A stretch of DNA of 64,000 bases from a methane-oxidizing endosymbiont of Gigantopelta aegis (GCF_016097405.1 NZ_JAEHGD010000001.1:195003-259002); one strand, 5' to 3'. Numbered from the stretch's first letter, positions 48,086-58,669 are shown. The notes: generated by a model from the sequence alone, not told the origin. Made by a program: numbers and translations.

Positions 48086-48679
48086 ATGTGGTATTTCAGT
48101 TGGATTTTGGGCGTCTTGTTGGCATGTTCCTTAGGTATTATCAATGTCTTGCGGCTGGAGGCCCAGGAAGCGCTAGCCAAAGAGCAGGAAGCGGTCGACC
48201 CGTTGACACGGTTTTTGGCGCGGGAAAGCATTCTGACCCGTTTGCGGGAAAAGGTCGATAATTCAAAACGCAATGGGCTGCCGTTTTCGATCATTTATCT
48301 GAGTATTCGTGATTTTCGTAACAAATATCAATTACCCGAGCATGAAATTGACACCACCTTATTGAAAGCGGTAAAAATCATGCAGCAAGATATTCGGGTG
48401 GGTGTCGATCTTGCCGGCCGCGTCAATGACGATGATTTTATTCTGGCGCTGCCGGGTGCTTCGTTCGAAAAAGCCGACGCGGTTGCCCAAAAAATTAAAC
48501 AAGACTTGTTTGAGCAAATCAAAACGCCATCAGGCTATCCGCTGGATGTCAATGTTGGTGTGGCTGAATATGCGCATCATCAGGGGGCATTCGATGAGGA
48601 TCATCTCCTTGGCCTTGAAGAAGTCGAGGCATTATTAAACATCGCTATCGCACGAAGTTTTGAGGCCGGCAATGCATAA
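48086..48679 (+). CDS. CydX fused to a degenerate GGDEF-like domain
   Basis: This 197-residue protein directly follows cydB (10 bases) with the binding site AGGAGGG. Residues 1-28 (MWYFSWILGVLLACSLGI...) match the small oxidase subunit CydX: one transmembrane helix that in E. coli is 37 residues long and stabilises the hemes. After a short linker, residues 38-190 follow the layout of a GGDEF domain: DPLTRFLARESILTRL, SIIYLSIRDF in place of the substrate-site strand, then GRVNDDDFILALPG, where GGDEF has become NDDDF (residues 114-118), and VNVGVAEY. The active-site residues are lost, so cyclase activity is unlikely; ligand binding or oxidase assembly is possible. The CydX topology would put the domain in the cytoplasm. 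Confidence 0.85.
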   Translation: MWYFSWILGVLLACSLGIINVLRLEAQEALAKEQEAVDPLTRFLARESILTRLREKVDNSKRNGLPFSIIYLSIRDFRNKYQLPEHEIDTTLLKAVKIMQQDIRVGVDLAGRVNDDDFILALPGASFEKADAVAQKIKQDLFEQIKTPSGYPLDVNVGVAEYAHHQGAFDEDHLLGLEEVEALLNIAIARSFEAGNA

Positions 48680-48726
48680 GGTAAGATGAGAGCTTTCTGA
48701 GACAACAAACTGTCTGGGAGTGCGTC

Positions 48727-49239
48727 ATGGAACAGTCACATCTTGAGTTGCTTAAACACTGGCATCAGTGTGCGGGTAAAATCCTCAATACTGACGGAGC
48801 TGGCCTGAGTGATATGGATATCATTCAATTTCAAGCCTTGTTAATGGATAATGGCGCCGATTTGTTCCGTGCCTTCAAGCAAGGTGATATGACCGTTATT
48901 TTATCCGGCCTGGTTAATCTGTCTTATTCGGCGATGAGTGCAGCGGCACTGTCGGGCGGGCAAGGTGATATTTTTTCCACCACCGTTGATTGGCGTCATG
49001 ATGGCTTGATAATTTCCATCATACGCAGCCTGTCAAAACAGATTGCCGCCTGTGCCTCAGGTCAGGCGGAAGACTATGCTGCGCTATATGTATTATGCAA
49101 AAAACTGGCGCGGGATTTTTTGAATGCCGATTTTGATAAATCGTTTCAGCGGGTGCATCAGGCCAAAATGCAGGACAGGCATTTTCCGGCCAGTCGGCAT
49201 ATTTCGATGCCGGATTTAAGTGATTGTCTGTTCGAGTAA
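48727..49239 (+). CDS. Hypothetical protein, possible degenerate MazG-like fold
   Basis: This 170-residue soluble protein is mainly helical. The stretch FQALLMDNGADLFRAFKQGDMTVILSGLVNLSYSAMSAAAL resembles the two-helix core of MazG/phosphoribosyl-ATP pyrophosphohydrolase folds, where EExxE and ExxD metal ligands are expected. Here most acidic residues are missing, so activity is doubtful. It sits 12 bases before yfbR, a nucleotide hydrolase, which agrees with a nucleotide-related role, but this is an inference. Confidence 0.5.
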   Translation: MEQSHLELLKHWHQCAGKILNTDGAGLSDMDIIQFQALLMDNGADLFRAFKQGDMTVILSGLVNLSYSAMSAAALSGGQGDIFSTTVDWRHDGLIISIIRSLSKQIAACASGQAEDYAALYVLCKKLARDFLNADFDKSFQRVHQAKMQDRHFPASRHISMPDLSDCLFE

Positions 49240-49251
49240 AACGGTCTTTTC

Positions 49252-49839
49252 GTGTCCAGCTTTTTTGCCACCATTAACCGCCTCAAACACATTCAGCGTT
49301 GGGGCCTGAAGCGCAATTCAGTTTCTGAAAATGTGAAAGAACACAGTTTCGATGTCTGTGTTATCGCCCATCTACTCTGCGCTATCCGTAATGAATTTTA
49401 TCAAGGTGATATGGATCCTGGCGAAGTGGTACTAGCGGCGTTGTATCACGATGCCCATGAAAGCATCACCGGCGACCTACCAACGCCGATCAAACGTTTC
49501 AATCAGGGTATTTATGATAGCTACAAGGCGATTGAGCATACGGCCGCCTGTGCTTTGGTCGATACCTTGCCGGCACCGTTACAAGATGATGTATTCAATT
49601 ATGTGACTGAATCATGTGATGATGAAGTTATGGCGCTGGTTAAAGCGGCTGACACGATCAGTGCTTATGTTAAGTGTATCGAAGAAATTCGCGCGGGCAA
49701 TCAAGAGTTTAAAGCGGCGATGAATGATATTGAAAAGCGGCTTAACTTGATTGAACTGCCGGAAGTGGATTATTTCCGAAAATATTTTTTACCCGAAGTG
49801 CATTTAACCGTCGATGAGCTTTACCGGGCGAATCGATAA
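49252..49839 (+). CDS. yfbR: 5'-deoxynucleotidase YfbR-like (HD domain)
   Basis: This 195-residue HD-domain phosphohydrolase has the start SSFFATINRLKHIQRW, the metal motif EHSFDVCVIAHLLC with the ALYHDAHESITGDLPTPIK region, and a later KAADTISAYVKC aspartate. It dephosphorylates deoxyribonucleoside 5'-monophosphates. The start is GTG 49252. It is the last ordinary gene before the restriction island. Confidence 0.9.
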   Translation: MSSFFATINRLKHIQRWGLKRNSVSENVKEHSFDVCVIAHLLCAIRNEFYQGDMDPGEVVLAALYHDAHESITGDLPTPIKRFNQGIYDSYKAIEHTAACALVDTLPAPLQDDVFNYVTESCDDEVMALVKAADTISAYVKCIEEIRAGNQEFKAAMNDIEKRLNLIELPEVDYFRKYFLPEVHLTVDELYRANR

Positions 49840-49902
49840 CTCCCTCCTTTAGATAATAATTGATGTTATGCATCTCAACCAGATAATCAATAAAATTCAA
49901 GG

Positions 49903-52287
49903 ATGAACAATAAAAAAACTTTATCGGAACGGGATATTTGTACTAAATATATCACCCCTGCGTTGAAAAAAGCGGGTTGGAATATTCAGACACAGGTGCG
50001 CGAAGAGGTCTCTTTCACCGATGGGCGCATCTATGTCAAAGGCAATCTGAGCACGCGCGGCAAGCGAAAGCGCGCCGATTACATTCTCTATTACAAACCC
50101 AATATCCCCGTGGCCATTATTGAGGCAAAGGATAATAACCATTCCGTTCGGGCAGGCATTCAGCAGGGCATCGAATACGCTCGCATCCTTGATATTCCCG
50201 TGGTTTATAGCAGCAATGGCGATGGCTTCTACGAGCACGACAGAACCCGCAGCAAAGGTTCGTTGGAACAAGAACTATCGCTGGATACCTTCCCCTCGCC
50301 TGAAGAGCTTTGGCGGTGCTACAAGAAATACAAAGGCATTGACACGCCCGAGCAAGAGCAGGTCGCAGCCCAGGATTACTTCTTTGATGGCTCGGATCGC
50401 TCACCCCGTTATTACCAGCAAATCGCCATCAATCGCACCGTAGAAGCCATTGCCAAGGGTAAGCAACGCATTCTTTTGACCATGGCCACCGGCACGGGCA
50501 AGACTTATACGGCATTCCAGATTATTCACCGGCTTTGGAAAAGTGGCGTGAAAAAACGCATTCTGTTTCTTGCCGACCGTAATGCGCTGATTGATCAGAC
50601 CCGCCGCGGTGATTTTCGCCATTTTAAGGACAAGATGACAGTCATTAAACACAAGCGCATTGATAAGTCGTATGAGATTTATCTGGCGTTGTATCAGGGG
50701 CTGACCAATTATGATGAAGACAAGGATGCCTACCGCGAGTTCAGCCCGGATTTCTTCGATCTGATTGTGGTGGACGAATGCCATCGCGGCAGTGCCGCCG
50801 AAGACAGTGCATGGCGTGAAATCCTGCGCTACTTCAGCTCCGCCACGCATATTGGCCTGACGGCGACGCCCAGAGAAACCGAAGATGTTTCCAACAGCGA
50901 ATATTTTGGCGAGCCGGTGTACACCTATTCGCTCAGGCAAGGCATTAGCGATGGTTTTCTGGCACCATACAAGGTGTTGCGCATCGGCCTGAATGTCGAT
51001 CTGGAGGGCTGGCGACCAGAAAAAGGCAAGCGAGACAAATCCGGTCTGCTGGTCGAGGATCGCATCTACAACCGCAAGGATTTCGATAAAAATCTTGTGA
51101 TTGACGAGCGCACGGAAGCCGTGGCAAAGAAGGTGACGGAGTTTCTGAAAAAGCACAGCCGCTTTGATAAAACGATTATCTTCTGCACCGATATTGATCA
51201 TGCCGAACGCATGCGTGCGGCGATGGCGAATGAAAATGCCGATCTGATGGCTGAGGATGATCGCTATGTCATGCAGATTACCGGCGACAACGATGAAGGG
51301 AAACGGGAGCTGGATAACTTCATCAACCCCGAAGAGCGATACCCTGTGGTTGCCACCACATCCAAGCTGATGACCACGGGCGTGGATGCGCAGACCTGCA
51401 AGCTGATTGTGCTGGACAGCAATATCGGCTCAATGACCGAATTCAAGCAGATTATCGGGCGCGGCACACGCATCAACGAGGAATACGGCAAGTATTTCTT
51501 CACCATTATGGATTTCCGCAATGTCACCGATCTGTTTGCCGATCCGGCTTTCGATGGCGACCCGGTGCGCGTCAAGGAAATCGACGAGAATGAAGCGATT
51601 GAATCGGTGGAAGAGGAAGCGGCGGATGATACGCCCGTCAGCGATGAAGAAACGGGCGAAACGATTGAATTTCCCGATGATCCGCCTGAAATCAGAGCAG
51701 GCGGCGAGATTGTTTCCGAGCCTGCGCCGAAATACTATGTGAATGGCGTGAATGTGGCGGTGCTCAACGAGCGCATCCAGTATCTGGACGGTGATGGCAA
51801 GCTGATTACGGGCAGCCTGAAGGATTATACCCGCAGCAAGGTGCGCGAGCAGTTTCATTCACTGGATGCGTTCCTGAAAACATGGAATCAGGCGGAGAAA
51901 AAGAAAGCCATCATTGAGGAACTGACCGAGCAAGGCGTGATTTTTGAAGACCTCAGGGAAGCGGTAAGCAAGGAGATGGATGTGTTCGATCTGATTTGTC
52001 ATACGGCATTCGATCAGCCGCCGCTCACTCGCGCCGAGCGTGCCAAACAGGTGAAGAAGCGGGATTACTTTACCAAATATGGCGAGCAGGCGCGCAAGGT
52101 GCTGGAAGCCCTGCTCGATAAATACGCCGAGGAAGGCATTGAGAATATTGAGGATATGAAGGTGTTGCAGGTCAACCCATTGGATCGCTTCGGCTCCCCA
52201 GTTGAGATTGTGCGGCTCTTTGGCGGCAAGCGTCAATACCTTCAGGCATTGACGGAACTTGAACAGGAAATTTATAAGGCGGCATAA
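49903..52287 (+). CDS. hsdR: Type I restriction enzyme R subunit (EcoEI-like)
   Basis: This 794-residue protein starts with a PD-(D/E)XK nuclease (ADYILYY then AIIEAKD; Asp59, Glu74, Lys76). Two helicase domains follow: motif I TMATGTGKTYTAF, motif II VVDECHRGS, motif III GLTATPRETEDV and motif VI QIIGRGTRI. The C-terminal EcoEI_R_C-type region (LDAFLKTWNQAEKKKAI) follows. With HsdM and HsdS it would translocate DNA and cut unmodified targets. GC content looks higher than in the flanking core genes, in line with horizontal transfer. It is 6 bases upstream of hsdM. Confidence 0.94.
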   Translation: MNNKKTLSERDICTKYITPALKKAGWNIQTQVREEVSFTDGRIYVKGNLSTRGKRKRADYILYYKPNIPVAIIEAKDNNHSVRAGIQQGIEYARILDIPVVYSSNGDGFYEHDRTRSKGSLEQELSLDTFPSPEELWRCYKKYKGIDTPEQEQVAAQDYFFDGSDRSPRYYQQIAINRTVEAIAKGKQRILLTMATGTGKTYTAFQIIHRLWKSGVKKRILFLADRNALIDQTRRGDFRHFKDKMTVIKHKRIDKSYEIYLALYQGLTNYDEDKDAYREFSPDFFDLIVVDECHRGSAAEDSAWREILRYFSSATHIGLTATPRETEDVSNSEYFGEPVYTYSLRQGISDGFLAPYKVLRIGLNVDLEGWRPEKGKRDKSGLLVEDRIYNRKDFDKNLVIDERTEAVAKKVTEFLKKHSRFDKTIIFCTDIDHAERMRAAMANENADLMAEDDRYVMQITGDNDEGKRELDNFINPEERYPVVATTSKLMTTGVDAQTCKLIVLDSNIGSMTEFKQIIGRGTRINEEYGKYFFTIMDFRNVTDLFADPAFDGDPVRVKEIDENEAIESVEEEAADDTPVSDEETGETIEFPDDPPEIRAGGEIVSEPAPKYYVNGVNVAVLNERIQYLDGDGKLITGSLKDYTRSKVREQFHSLDAFLKTWNQAEKKKAIIEELTEQGVIFEDLREAVSKEMDVFDLICHTAFDQPPLTRAERAKQVKKRDYFTKYGEQARKVLEALLDKYAEEGIENIEDMKVLQVNPLDRFGSPVEIVRLFGGKRQYLQALTELEQEIYKAA

Positions 52288-53271
52288 GAAGAAATGGCGA
52301 ATATCAGCGGAATCGTAAAATCGGCACGCAAAATCATGCGGCAGGACACCGGCACAGGCAGCGATGAGTTGCGCATCCTGCAATTGGGCTGGATGCTGTT
52401 TCTGAAAATCTTCAGCGACAAGGACAAAGAATTGGAACTGCTGGATGATGATTATGTCTCGCCCATACCGGCGGAGTTACACTGGGATGCCTGGGCGTCG
52501 GATGACGAGGGCATGACCGGCGATGAGCTGATTCATTTCGTGGATCAAAAGCTGTTCCCCACGCTGGCGAATATTGATCTCTCCACGGGCAACAAACGCG
52601 CCGTGCTGGTGCGGGAGGTGTTTGCCAACAACTACAACTACATGAAGTCGGGCATCCACCTGCGGCAGGTGATCAACAAGCTCAACGAGATTGATTTCAA
52701 CAACAGCAAGGATAAACATGTTTTTGGGCAGATTTACGAAACCTTTCTTAGCGAATTGCAGAGCGCGGGCACGCTGGGCGAGTTCTACACCCCGCGCGCC
52801 ATCACCGAGTTGTTGACCGAACTGACCGACCCCAAGCCGCACGAAACCCTGCTTGATCCGGCCTGCGGCACGGGCGGTTTTCTCACGGCGGCGATTGAGC
52901 ATTTGAAGGAGAAGGCAAGCAGCGTGGAAGAGCGCGAGGCGATCGGGCGCAATGTACAGGGCTGGGAATACAAGCCGCTGCCCTACCTGCTAGCCAATAC
53001 CAACCTGATTCTGCACGACATCAATGTGCCCAATATCAAGTTTGACGACTCGCTGGCGAAACCGCTCACCGAATACCGGCAAAAGGATCGTGTGGATGTG
53101 ATTCTCGCCAACCCACCATTTGGTGGCGTGGTCTCCAACAACAATGAAAACAATTTTCCACAAAGCTTTTGCACCAAGGAATCGGCGGATTTGTTTCTGA
53201 TTCTGATGATTCACCTCTTAAAAGATGGTGGCAGGGCGGCGATTGTCTTGCCCGATGGCTCGCTCACGGGC

Positions 53272-54936
53272 GCTAAATGTCAACCAACCTGTCGCATTTT
53301 TTGCAATAATTTACGAAATGAATTTTATTAAGCTGCTTGACATTCTGTTGTGTTGAAATTTTCCTTATCCGGATTAAGATAAACATGGCCAATGGGCGTT
53401 AAATTTCGTGTTTGTCGTCCATTCCATCGCTCTGGATTGTCTCTTTTTGCTTGCTCGATGACTCGTTTTCTTTTTTCGAGTACGGCGCTGTCTAAGCCGT
53501 TATGGCGTTGGTTGGGTGTTACAAACTTGAGCGCACTGTGTTGATGTTCATTGTTGAACCAACAAACGAAAGCTTCAACCCAGTTCCTGGCTTCGCTTAA
53601 TGTTTTAAAAGGGTTTTCTGGAAAGGTATGATGATATTTGACTGTTTTAAATAACGATTCTGAATAAGGATTATCATTACTGACACGAGGTCTGCTGAAC
53701 GACGTGGCAATGTCTAAATCGACCAATTTGGCCCTTAATGTTGCGCCTTTCATCGGACTGCCGTTGTCAGAATGTATCACCAATTGCTTTTTGTCGATGT
53801 TTTCCCGGCGAGCGATATCTTCGATCAAATCAGCAGCGTGTGCGCTTGATTCGGCATCATGAACTTGCCAGCCTACGATTTTCCGACTATAGATGTCCAT
53901 CACCATGTAGAGGTAAAAATACTGCCCTTTGACGGGGCTTAATAAATACGTAATATCCCACGAGTAGATTTGATTGGCCTGTGTGGCTTTGAGTGACTGC
54001 GGTTTATTATGCTGACCTGCGGCTCCTTTAGCTCTGTGCTTAAGCTGGTTGTGGGCTTTCATGACACGATAAAGGTTGATTCTGATGCGAGATAGCAGCC
54101 CAAATCCAATAACCTCGGAACGATTTGATGCGGCGTTAAAGCGCTGTATTCCGGTTTATTAATCACGGTGATGATTTCTTGCTTGATGGCCTCGGATAAT
54201 TGATTGTGCACAGGCGCTGTATTGTGCAGTCGTAGGTCTTCTGAGAGTCCTTCTCCCCGGTTCCAACGCTGATAGGTTCGAGCTGATATACCCACCAGTT
54301 CACAGGCTAATTTCTGCCGCGCTCCATTGTCAACGGCTTCATCAATGAGTGCGCTGTAGTGTTGGCGATCTGAGTAGGCGATTAATCGGCCGCCTTTTCC
54401 CCCAGATCGCTTGGCACTTTTTGATAACACCAGTAAAGCCGCTGTTTCTGATAACGCTTTCTCTTTGCGGTTTAGCTCCTTATGCAAACGCTTGTTTTCT
54501 TGTTTGAGTTTTGTTTGCGCCTGTTTATATACGGATTCTGTTGATTTAGATTCTGACAAAAATTCCGCTTTCCAGGTATTTAGATGATGTAAGTAGATGC
54601 CTTGTTCACGACAATAGGCGCTAGCCTGATCATCGGTGAGATGATGACAATGAACAATGGCTTCAAAACGTTCTACTGTATTCCAATCTTGAGGGCTTTT
54701 TTCTTTTGACATGTTTGACTCTGTTTTTTCGAGTTGATTTTTCTTAGCTAACCGAATCCATTTTTGAAGTGTGGAGTAACCCACACCTAAAGTAACTGCA
54801 ATTTGCTTTAGCGATTGTTCTGGTCTTCTGGATAATGCTTTTTCTACTGATTGTACTTTAAATTCTTGGCTAAATACGCTCATTTTTGTCTCCTGATTTA
54901 AAATTTCCTAGGCGACAGGTATGTTGACATAGGGGG
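53272..54936 (-). mobile_element. IS3-family element, copy 2 (inside hsdM)
   Basis: The element is 1665 bp, with the transposase on the minus strand. It is bounded by a CGGGC duplication (53267-53271 and 54937-54941) and terminal repeats matching copy 1 (GCTAAATGTCAACC and CCCCCTATGTCAAC). It keeps the segment deleted in copy 1 and the CC missing there, but lacks one T in a TTTT run near 54075, which splits the transposase. The parent element must have had both intact. Confidence 0.92.
53328..54883 (-). pseudogene. IS3-family transposase of copy 2, one frameshift
   Basis: The start MSVFSQEFKVQSVEKALSRR at 54883 has an HTH_Tnp_1-type domain (about 1-50), then a second HTH region, a coiled coil and another HTH (ALIDEAVDNGARQKLACELVGISARTYQRW). 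The frame ends at 54059 because one T is missing near 54075. The DDE core continues as 53328-54062 (KAHNQLKHRAKGA..., WDITYL, HSDNGSP, YSESLFKT). With the T restored the protein is a single ORF of about 520 residues. Programmed frameshifting at this T run is an alternative, but copy 1 has four T here and reads through. Confidence 0.85.
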
Positions 54937-55387
54937 CGGGCGATGGCGTGAAGCAGCGCATCCGCGAAAAATTGCTCAAGGATTGCAACCTGCGCACCAT
55001 CATCCGCCTGCCGAATTCGGTGTTCCAGCCCTATGCCTCGGTGGCGACCAATTTGCTCTTTTTTACCAAGGGCGAGCCGACCAAGGAAGTCTGGTATTGG
55101 GAGCATAAGCTGCCCGAAGGCTACAAGGCATATTCCAAGACCAAACCGATTCAGCTTGCCGAGTTTGATGGCCTGAAGCAGTGGTGGGATAACCGAAAAG
55201 AAAACGAACAGGCATGGAAGGTGGACATCGACACCATCGCCGCCAATGGCTACGAGTTGGACATCAAAAACCCGCATCAGCCCGAAGAGGAAAAGCAATA
55301 TACCAGCACCGAGCTGCTGGATTTGCTGCATCAGTCCTTTGAAAAAAGCGATGCGCTTTTGAAGCAGCTTCGTAAGGAGTTGTTATA

Positions 55388-56392
55388 GTGGGAGAGTTAA
55401 CGACCTTTTACGCCGACATTCGTCGTATCCTTGAGCAGGCAAGAGGCAAGGCGCGCAGCGCGGTCAATGCTGCGATGGTGGAAGCCTACTGGCAGATTGG
55501 CAAACGCATTGTTGAAGAAGAGCAACAGGGCAATACCAAGGCGCAATATGGTAAACGCCTCATAGAGGATTTATCCAAGGCTTTAACAGCTGATTTTGGC
55601 AAGGGTTTTTCCTATGCAAACTTATACAATTGCCGCCAGTTCTTTCTTAAATTTCCCGATCAACAGATTCTCTACACGCTGTGTAGAGAATTAAGCTGGA
55701 GCCACCTCCGCTTGATTATGCGCGTAGAAAGTCGCGAGGCTCTGGAGTATTACTGCAACGAGGCTCGCGCGGAAAACTGGACGGTGCGCCAACTGGAGCG
55801 CAACATCAAAAGCCAAAGCTATCAGCGCCTGTTATCCACGCAGGGCAAGGCAAAAGGCGGGCAGCCATCCGATGGCGACATCAATACGCTGGATTTTATC
55901 AGGGATCCGTATGTGCTGGAGTTCTTGCAGCTACCGGAGCGGGAAAAAGACAGGGAATCCGATCTGGAGCAGGCGATTATCAACGAGCTGCAAAAGTTCC
56001 TGTTGGAAATGGGCAGAGGCTTCTCTTTTGTTGCCAGGCAAATGCGCATCAGCACCGAAACCAGCCATTTTTATATTGATCTGGTGTTTTATAACTACCT
56101 GCTGAAGTGCTTTGTCATTATCGACCTGAAAACCGGCAAACTCACCCATCAGGATATTGGCCAGATGGATATGTATGTGCGTATGTTTGACGACCTTCAA
56201 CGCGGTGATGATGACAACCCGACCATCGGCATCATTCTTTGTGACAGCAAGGATGAAACACTGGTGAAATATTCCGTGCTCAAGGAGAATGAACAGCTTT
56301 TCGCTTCCAAATATCAAAAACTACTGCCCTCAGAAGCCGAGCTGGCTGCCGAAATTGAACGGGAGAAGCGGTTGATTGAGGGGATGGAGTGA
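55388..56392 (+). CDS. DUF1016/YhcG-family PD-(D/E)XK nuclease-like protein
   Basis: This 334-residue protein has a helical N-terminal DUF1016 domain (VNAAMVEAYWQIGKRIVEEEQQG, FSYANLYNCRQFF) and a C-terminal nuclease-like domain with FYIDLVFYN and CFVIIDLKTGKL, the D and D-x-K of a PD-(D/E)XK fold. It starts inside the hsdM stop region (55388) and its TGA overlaps the hsdS ATG. Such YhcG proteins often sit between hsdM and hsdS genes; the role is unknown, possibly restriction modulation or defence. Confidence 0.88.
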   Translation: MGELTTFYADIRRILEQARGKARSAVNAAMVEAYWQIGKRIVEEEQQGNTKAQYGKRLIEDLSKALTADFGKGFSYANLYNCRQFFLKFPDQQILYTLCRELSWSHLRLIMRVESREALEYYCNEARAENWTVRQLERNIKSQSYQRLLSTQGKAKGGQPSDGDINTLDFIRDPYVLEFLQLPEREKDRESDLEQAIINELQKFLLEMGRGFSFVARQMRISTETSHFYIDLVFYNYLLKCFVIIDLKTGKLTHQDIGQMDMYVRMFDDLQRGDDDNPTIGIILCDSKDETLVKYSVLKENEQLFASKYQKLLPSEAELAAEIEREKRLIEGME

Positions 56393-57537
56393 TGGAGATG
56401 TGGCGCAAAACAAAAATCGGGGAGTTTCTCTTTGAGCGTGATGGTAAATATAAACCCGATAGTGAAGCCATTGCAGGATTGAAGCGTATCGACAAGATTG
56501 ATTTTTCTGGCAACTTCCATATTGCATCCAAGCCAAGTAAAACCAATATGATCATGGTTTATCCAGGTGATCTTGTTATATCCGGGATCAATGTATCAAA
56601 GGGTGCTATGGGGATTTATGATGGAAATGAAGTCGTTACAGCAACGATTCATTATTCTTCGTATACATTTGATACAAATATTATTGATGTTGAATACTTC
56701 AAGAGATTCTTAAAGAGTGCCGAATTTATCAGGTTGCTTAAAGAACAGGTCAAGGGTGGCATTAAAACAGAGATAAAGCCAAAACATCTGTTACCGCTTG
56801 AAATTAATCTTCCGCCCTTAGAGCTGCAGAAAGAAATCGTCTCACACTTTAAAAAAGTTGAAATGGAAGATAGGGAGTTAAAAGGTGAGGTTGTTCACCA
56901 ACAAACCCTGCTGAAAAAGCTTCGCCAGCAGATATTGCAGGAAGCGATTGAAGGCAAGCTGACGGAAGACTTTAGAATTAAAAACAAGGAACAATTACGA
57001 ATCTGGAATGACGAATTACGCACAGCGAGCGATCCCGAGACCATTCGTCATTTAAAATTGAAAATTCGTAATTGCAGCGAAAGCGCAGCGTCGCTGCTCT
57101 CCCGCATCAAGACGGAAAAAGAAGAACTTATCAAAGCCAAAAAAATCAAAAAACAGAAGCCCCTGCCCCCTATCACCGATGAGGAAAAGCCGTTTGATTT
57201 ACCTGATGGGTGGGTTTGGTGTCGGTTGGGGGAGATTGTGCAAATAAACCCAAGAAACAAAGCAGACGATGATTTACCTGTTTCGTTTATACCTATGAAA
57301 TTTATTGAAGACGGATTTAATAATAGGCATAGAACTATAACAAAGATGTGGTCAAGTATAAAATCTGGTTTTACACATTTTGCTGAAAATGATGTTGTTT
57401 TCGCAAAAATTACACCATGTTTTCAAAATAGAAAATCTTGTATCGTTAAAAACCTTAAAAATAATATCGGTGCAGGGACAACAGAATTACATGTGTTACG
57501 AAGCTATACTGATACTTTATATCCTGAGTTTATATTA

Positions 57538-58382
57538 GGGGCTGTTGCCGTTTTGAAAATCCCCCTTGAAATTCAATAACTCCGCCACATAGATTGTTTA
57601 TTTTGACTCAAAAACAAGCAAACTATGCCCCGACAAATGCTTACGGATGAACTTTGGGAGAAACTGAAGATAATTATGTTGAAAATGGGAATTTATGACA
57701 AACCTTGTCTTCGAAAAACAGTCGAAGGTATTTTTTATCGCTTGCGAGTAGGTTGTCCCTGGAGAGATTTACCCACGGCTTTTGGTAATTGGAATGCGGT
57801 ATATAAACGATTCAATGACTGGTCTCGTAAAGAAAAACTGATGGGTATTTTTAACGCCTTGGTTGTTGATCCAGACCTGGAATGGGAATTTATTGATGGG
57901 AGTATTGTGAAAGCACATCAGCATAGTAGTGGTGCGGCCTGTGAACAAGAAACAGCGAGAAATCTGTCGCCGGGAACACCAGTAAAATTCATATGGCCGT
58001 TGATGCCTGTGGTCTTCCTATTCATTTCTCAGTGACAGGCGGCGAAGTTCATGACTGTAAAGAAGCACCGAAATTAGTTGCAGAGCTCCCAAAAGGTGAC
58101 TATATAGTTGCTGACAGAGGCTATGACAGTGAAGCATTACGTCTTCAAATTAAAGACAAGGGGCTGTTCCTGTTATCCCAAGAAAAAGAATTCAACTCGG
58201 GGAAATGATGAAATGGATTGGTGTCTCTACAAATATCGCCATCTCGTTGAAAATGTGTTTGCAAGACTTAAGCATTTCAGAGCGATCGCCACGCGATATG
58301 ACAAACTCAAACGAAATTTTGAAGGCTCTATCGCTCTGGCTTGCGCCTTTTATGGTTACCTATGTGAAATGGCAACAGCCCC
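57538..58382 (+). mobile_element. IS427-type (IS5 family) element, full-length copy D (inside hsdS)
   Basis: The element is 845 bp, with perfect terminal repeats GGGGCTGTTGCC and GGCAACAGCCCC and a TA duplication (57536-57537 and 58383-58384). It encodes MPRQMLTDELWEKLK at 57625 and the downstream DDE domain. Compared with the shortened copies A and B, it lacks four bases near 57957, one A near 58159 and one A near 58183. The transposase is therefore in pieces here, although the three copies together define an intact consensus. Confidence 0.92.
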
Positions 58383-58395
58383 TAAGTATTGTTAA
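57625..58395 (+). pseudogene. IS427-type transposase of copy D, frameshifted
   Basis: The first piece (57625-58035) has the DUF4096-like N-terminus (RVGCPWRDLPTAFGNWNAVYKRFNDW) and FIDGSIVKAHQHSSGAA with the first catalytic aspartate. The later pieces hold VADRGYDSEALR (second aspartate) and YRHLVENVFARLKHFRAIATRYDK (glutamate). IS427-group elements often use two ORFs with frameshifting, so part of the break may be natural, but the extra A losses are not. Confidence 0.82.
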
Positions 58396-58669
58396 AACTG
58401 AGAGTTTTATTGAAAAAGGAGTAAAAACTTATAAGGGCGCAGTTGGACAGCAGAGAATTCAAAGAAGCTTTTTTGAAAATTACATCATTGCACTCCCCCA
58501 TTCCCCGAACAACAAGCCATTGTCGCCAAGGTCAAAAAGCTGCTTGCCATATGCGACCAACTGGAAGCCCAGATCAGCCAGAACCAAACCCACGCCGAAG
58601 CCCTGATGCAAGCGGTGCTAAAAGAGGCGTTTCAACACGAAAAAAGCGGATGTGTGCTAGGATTTGCCC

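Larger units (their letters stand above)
52294..55388 (+). pseudogene. hsdM: Type I restriction methyltransferase subunit, split by an IS3 element
   Basis: The N-terminal part (52294-53271) has the HsdM helical domain, then motif I DPACGTGGFLTAAI and motif IV NPPFGG of an N6-adenine methylase. It stops at LPDGSLTG where IS3 copy 2 is inserted. The rest (54942-55388) continues exactly in frame with DGVKQRIREKLLKDC and ends ...LRKELL. Excising 53272-54941 (element plus one CGGGC) restores a protein of about 475 residues. As it stands, no full-length methylase is made, so restriction by this system should be inactive or lethal if HsdR worked alone with HsdS. Confidence 0.93.

Noticed and set aside
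50401-51201. 266-aa ORF antisense to hsdR
   Set aside because: It is an antisense shadow of a long, well-recognised coding sequence in a GC-richer region.
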